Below are positions 61,368 to 64,000 of a stretch of 64,000 bases of DNA, one piece after another. The stretch covers positions 186,001 to 250,000 of the forward strand of contig NZ_BCMJ01000004.1 in assembly GCF_002583405.1 (NCBI RefSeq). Direction: 5' to 3'. The notes below the pieces were generated by a model. The model saw nothing but the letters and a program-made list of their open reading frames with translations, made no database searches and was not told the origin of the DNA. The position numbers and the translations under genes were made by a program. Each line of letters opens with the position of its first letter. The first letter of the stretch is position 1. The stretch is from Secundilactobacillus silagincola (lineage in GTDB: Bacteria > Bacillota > Bacilli > Lactobacillales > Lactobacillaceae).

Positions 61368-62098
61368 TGAACGACATCTCCACTCTTAACTTTATAAGCA
61401 CCAGCACTGTAACTGGAATAAGTGCCGTTAACACTGTAAAGCCAGCCACCACCAGCTCCACCAGAACCAGCATATTTACCATTAATCATCGTAATGTATG
61501 CTGAACTGCCACTACCAGAGTAACCGATCTTAAAGCCTTTTTGCTTTGACAGTGTCTGCAAAACACTAAAGACTGTTGCGCCTTTTTTATACGAAATGTT
61601 GCCGGAAGCAATCACTTTATTGCCTGTGCTAATCGGGCCATAAATTTTTACGGTTACCGGTTTCGTGACACCCGTATTGGTATTTCCACTCTTAGAACTT
61701 GTTGAAGATGATTTCTTAACAGCTGGTGCTTTACCAGATTTAAGGTAACTATGCCAAATCCAGCCACTCACTTTTTTATCTGAAGATTTAACGTAAACAT
61801 AGGAATAGCTCTTGTGGTTACTTTTCTTGATAGTTGCTTTTTTATACGAATAAAAGGTGGTGTGCTTATAGTTCTTTCCATAGTGGTTCACCTTCGTTAG
61901 ATGACTTGTAGAATAGAAACTACCATTGGTAACGTGATACGCTTTTTTTGAAATCTTACTGTAGGATACCTTGACCACCTTGGTCGTCTTTGCGTGAGCA
62001 ATCTCAGCATGATTTGAGATAACTGTAGCAGCCCCAACAAAACCAAAGACTGTCAGCATACCCACTACGGCAAATTTAATCACTTTGCTAGCTTTCAT
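61322..62098 (-). CDS. Secreted DUF4430 (transcobalamin C-terminal-like) protein with wall module
   Basis: A 258-residue exported protein. The signal peptide is residues 1-36 (AHA-KTT). A wall-binding-like module at about 45-122 ends in SGWIWHSYLK (111-120), as in the NlpC/P60 protein at 58-795. A Ser/Thr/Lys linker (125-145) follows. The DUF4430 domain (about 148-250) shows GPISTGNKV, GATVFSVLQTL, GGGWLYSVNGTY and VKSGDVVQWVWT. In transcobalamin and intrinsic factor this domain covers the upper face of cobalamin. AAGGAG precedes the ATG. It is genetically fused by overlap to ecfT. Cobalamin binding is inferred from the family. Confidence 0.88.
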   Translation of the reverse strand: MKASKVIKFAVVGMLTVFGFVGAATVISNHAEIAHAKTTKVVKVSYSKISKKAYHVTNGSFYSTSHLTKVNHYGKNYKHTTFYSYKKATIKKSNHKSYSYVYVKSSDKKVSGWIWHSYLKSGKAPAVKKSSSTSSKSGNTNTGVTKPVTVKIYGPISTGNKVIASGNISYKKGATVFSVLQTLSKQKGFKIGYSGSGSSAYITMINGKYAGSGGAGGGWLYSVNGTYSSYSAGAYKVKSGDVVQWVWTQGSGDRGWNG

Positions 62099-62119
62099 GA
62101 TGACTTCTCCTTAGACAGA

Positions 62120-63076
62120 TTAGAATTTAAAAATGGAGCCCTTGTTGGCTTTGAAGTAACTGTACTGTTCTAGCGCATAAGCAGACTGTTGCGTTGCCAT
62201 CTGCAGCGAACCCGAGTTACTTCCCATCCACCATCTGAATTGACCAGACGACTTTTGATATTTAATTAAACGCTTGATTGGTGTGACGCCGCTCTTTGTC
62301 TTCAGCTTTTCTGGGTTGACACCCACTGCAGAAAGACCCGCGATTGCCAAGGCGTCAGAGTTTGAATTAGCCTTCTTAGAAAATGAACCAGCAATCACAA
62401 AGTCACCCGTCTTTTTGGAAAATGCCTTAGTTTCCAGTAACTTAACCGCCTTTGAAATAGCTGTGTTAACACCGCTATAGTTCTTATGCATTCCTAATGC
62501 CATCAATGCCATACCGGTAACGTCAACATCGCTGGTGTGACCACTAATTTCCCAGCCACCCTTTGAATCTTGGGCTTTAACGACTTGAGAAACTAGGGTT
62601 TTGACGGTTGCATTACTTTTACTGCCATAGTTTTTTGTACTGAGCGCAATGATACCGAAGACTTTTGCCAGCACGCCCGCGTTTGACTTAGGTGCTGTTT
62701 TAATAATACCGTTCACTAAGTTTTTGCCACGATATTTGGTTGGATTATACCCGATTGATACCGCACCAATCAGCGTACGTTCGTAATCAACTGCCGCATA
62801 ATGACCATCTAGATCACTAAATTGTCCTGACAAGCTTTTTACGAATACTTTTTTAGCTGCCGAACTCATGCCGTATGGTGAACGTTTCACAGCCAGCGCA
62901 TCCCAGCAGTTAAGTTCACTTTTTTTCGTGTGTCCTTTAATATAGCTGACACTGGAATTAATTGATTTCGTATAATACGGGGTAGATGCGTGAGCAGTCC
63001 CCGCCATAAAACCGGCAGCTAGACCAACAGTCCCAAGCATCAACAATAGTGCTTTCATCTTTTTCATATTAGTCAC
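62120..63076 (-). CDS. Secreted alpha/alpha-barrel (prenyltransferase-repeat) protein, intrinsic-factor N-domain-like
   Basis: A 318-residue exported protein. The signal peptide is about residues 1-30 (AHA-STP). Helical-hairpin repeats follow, with the hallmark DVDVTGMALMAL (183-194) after a GGWE turn, plus GYNPTKYR (109-116) and a late Gln/Trp stretch (SSGQFRWWMG). Such barrels occur in squalene cyclases, and as the N-terminal domain of intrinsic factor/transcobalamin; catalytic DxDD is not seen. It lies between two DUF4430 genes. The start is GTG at 63076 (RBS very close) or ATG at 63067. An orphan paralogue is at 56092-57147. Confidence 0.83.
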   Translation of the reverse strand: MTNMKKMKALLLMLGTVGLAAGFMAGTAHASTPYYTKSINSSVSYIKGHTKKSELNCWDALAVKRSPYGMSSAAKKVFVKSLSGQFSDLDGHYAAVDYERTLIGAVSIGYNPTKYRGKNLVNGIIKTAPKSNAGVLAKVFGIIALSTKNYGSKSNATVKTLVSQVVKAQDSKGGWEISGHTSDVDVTGMALMALGMHKNYSGVNTAISKAVKLLETKAFSKKTGDFVIAGSFSKKANSNSDALAIAGLSAVGVNPEKLKTKSGVTPIKRLIKYQKSSGQFRWWMGSNSGSLQMATQQSAYALEQYSYFKANKGSIFKF

Positions 63077-63091
63077 AAATCCTTTCGTTAA

Positions 63092-63832
63092 TTAATGTTG
63101 ACTTGCTACTGGGGAATGACGGTCCTTACCTAAATTCTCCGTATAAAGCCACTGAATGTTGTCACCGCTTTTAACCTTTTTCTTCCCAGCCGCATAACCA
63201 GGGAATTTATTGTTCACTGAGTATAACCAGCCGCTACCAGAACCGTGATCAAATTCAAACAGGCCGCCAATTCCGCGAATATATGTGCTACCGCCGCCTC
63301 CTTGATAAGCTAACGAAACGTGTTTTTCCTTAGCGACTTTTTTCAATACCGAAGCAACCGTCTCGCCCCTGGTAATCTCAACTCGACTGCCCCGAAGCAT
63401 GACTTTATTACCTTTACTAATGGGACCTCGTACCGTCAACGAACAGGTACTTGCACTTGCACTTTTATGAGCTGGTGCTTTGGCAGTTGCTACCACTTTC
63501 GAAGCAGAAGCAGAACTGTGATGGTTCTTCTTAATGGTTGCAATTTTTGCCTTGGACTTATTCTTTTCCTGGCTTTCGTTCTTTAAAGCTGCAGTTTCAC
63601 TTTTCGATTTGCCAGTAGCTTTTTTTTCTGGCTTAGAAGCCGCTGACGTAGAACTAGCCGCACTGGCACTCTTAGCAGGCGCTTTTGATGTGCTGCTAGC
63701 CGATGTTTTATCGCTGCTATACGTATTATTGGCCGACTTATTACCCTTGTTCATTGCTGAATAGCCAGCAAATCCCAAGCCAATGATAACCAATAAACTC
63801 AATACGATCATTGTTATTTTTCGTTTAGACAC
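63092..63832 (-). CDS. Membrane-anchored DUF4430 protein with Ala/Ser/Lys stalk
   Basis: A 246-residue protein with a start GTG at 63832 and AGGAGG (63839-63844) six bases upstream; the TTG-started frame to 63862 lies before the RBS. Residues about 5-25 are an uncleaved-looking anchor or signal. Residues about 30-125 form a Ser/Ala/Lys-rich stalk. The DUF4430 domain at about 128-235 has GPISKGNKVML, GETVASVLKKV, GSGWLYSVNNKFPGY and VKSGDNIQWLYT. There is no lipobox. It is the first gene of the putative corrinoid-capture operon and, with its stalk, may present the ligand to the transporter. Confidence 0.87.
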   Translation of the reverse strand: MSKRKITMIVLSLLVIIGLGFAGYSAMNKGNKSANNTYSSDKTSASSTSKAPAKSASAASSTSAASKPEKKATGKSKSETAALKNESQEKNKSKAKIATIKKNHHSSASASKVVATAKAPAHKSASASTCSLTVRGPISKGNKVMLRGSRVEITRGETVASVLKKVAKEKHVSLAYQGGGGSTYIRGIGGLFEFDHGSGSGWLYSVNNKFPGYAAGKKKVKSGDNIQWLYTENLGKDRHSPVASQH

Positions 63833-63871
63833 GATAATCCTCCTATTACACTCGCTATTCAATCGTTATGA

Positions 63872-64000
63872 CAGACGTCTTAGGTACTAGGTACAGGCTT
63901 ACTTCACCCATAAACCAACGTCTGAATCAGATTCTCCCAGTAGTAACCTTCCTAAATCTCAACAAATCCCCCCTACAAAAACAGTAACTTTTAGTTGTTA
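63872..64000 (-). promoter_or_regulatory. Leader of the transporter operon, possible cobalamin riboswitch (cut by window end)
   Basis: On the minus strand TACTGGGAGAATC is followed by TGATTCAGACGTTGG. The latter partly matches the B12-box pattern (AGTCAGAAGACC-like for about 9 bases). The same bases form one arm of a stem CAGACGT (63918-63924) / ACGTCTG (63872-63878), so two structures would compete. The upstream part is beyond the window. Similarity is weak and may be chance. Confidence 0.3.

Overview
The window looks like chromosome of a heterofermentative lactobacillus (Lactobacillaceae). The evidence is a xylulose-5-phosphate/fructose-6-phosphate phosphoketolase, a bifunctional AdhE, a 1,3-propanediol-type iron alcohol dehydrogenase, low-GC Gram-positive ribosome binding sites (AGGAGG), frequent TTG/GTG starts, CcpA cre-like boxes, a perfect CIRCE element and many small secreted wall proteins. 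The genus cannot be resolved from the sequence alone. No rRNA, tRNA, CRISPR, phage or IS element was seen.

Layout. 0-9 kb: NlpC/P60 wall hydrolase, two small unknown proteins, tandem lipoate-protein ligases, a universal stress protein, an RluA-type pseudouridine synthase and a NatAB-like ABC exporter. 9-16.6 kb: an OmpR-type two-component system followed by a six-gene envelope glycosylation operon (DedA, PAP2 phosphatase, undecaprenyl-phosphate glycosyltransferase, GT-C-like membrane protein, a decaying GtrA and an intact GtrA). 16.7-22.3 kb: an ethanolamine module, with an APC permease divergent from eutABC, two matching 7-5-7 inverted repeats between them, and no microcompartment or eut aldehyde genes. 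22.3-35.6 kb: MarR plus ABC exporter, phosphoketolase, NmrA-type reductase with an Rrf2 regulator, NdpA-like protein, GntR/HutC regulator, YbaK, HD hydrolase, type I dehydroquinase and ribokinase. 35.8-44 kb: orphan membrane proteins, a DUF1097 gene behind a structured leader, and a UgpCAEB-like importer with a glycerophosphodiesterase. 44-55.7 kb: adhE, DUF1836, P-type ATPase, aldo/keto reductase, Hsp20, rbsD plus a FucP-like symporter, and the iron alcohol dehydrogenase.

56-64 kb is the most remarkable part. Seven minus-strand genes lie close together: a membrane-anchored DUF4430 protein, a secreted prenyltransferase/squalene-oxidase-repeat protein, a second secreted DUF4430 protein, EcfT, a double-domain EcfA, an S component and a CobC-like phosphatase. 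The first six overlap or nearly touch. The alpha/alpha-barrel repeat and DUF4430 are the two halves of animal intrinsic factor and transcobalamin. Here they are separate surface proteins next to a complete ECF transporter, which suggests a bacterial corrinoid-capture system. Ethanolamine ammonia-lyase in the same window needs adenosylcobalamin, and AdhE could use the acetaldehyde it makes.

Regulation and repeats. Two ribose loci (rbsK and rbsD-symporter) 20 kb apart share a 14-bp palindrome. adhE carries a Rex-like site and hsp20 a CIRCE. At least two families of intergenic palindromes occur. They have conserved outer frames and locus-specific, compensating inner stems, and in one family the element abuts the stop codon of a gene.
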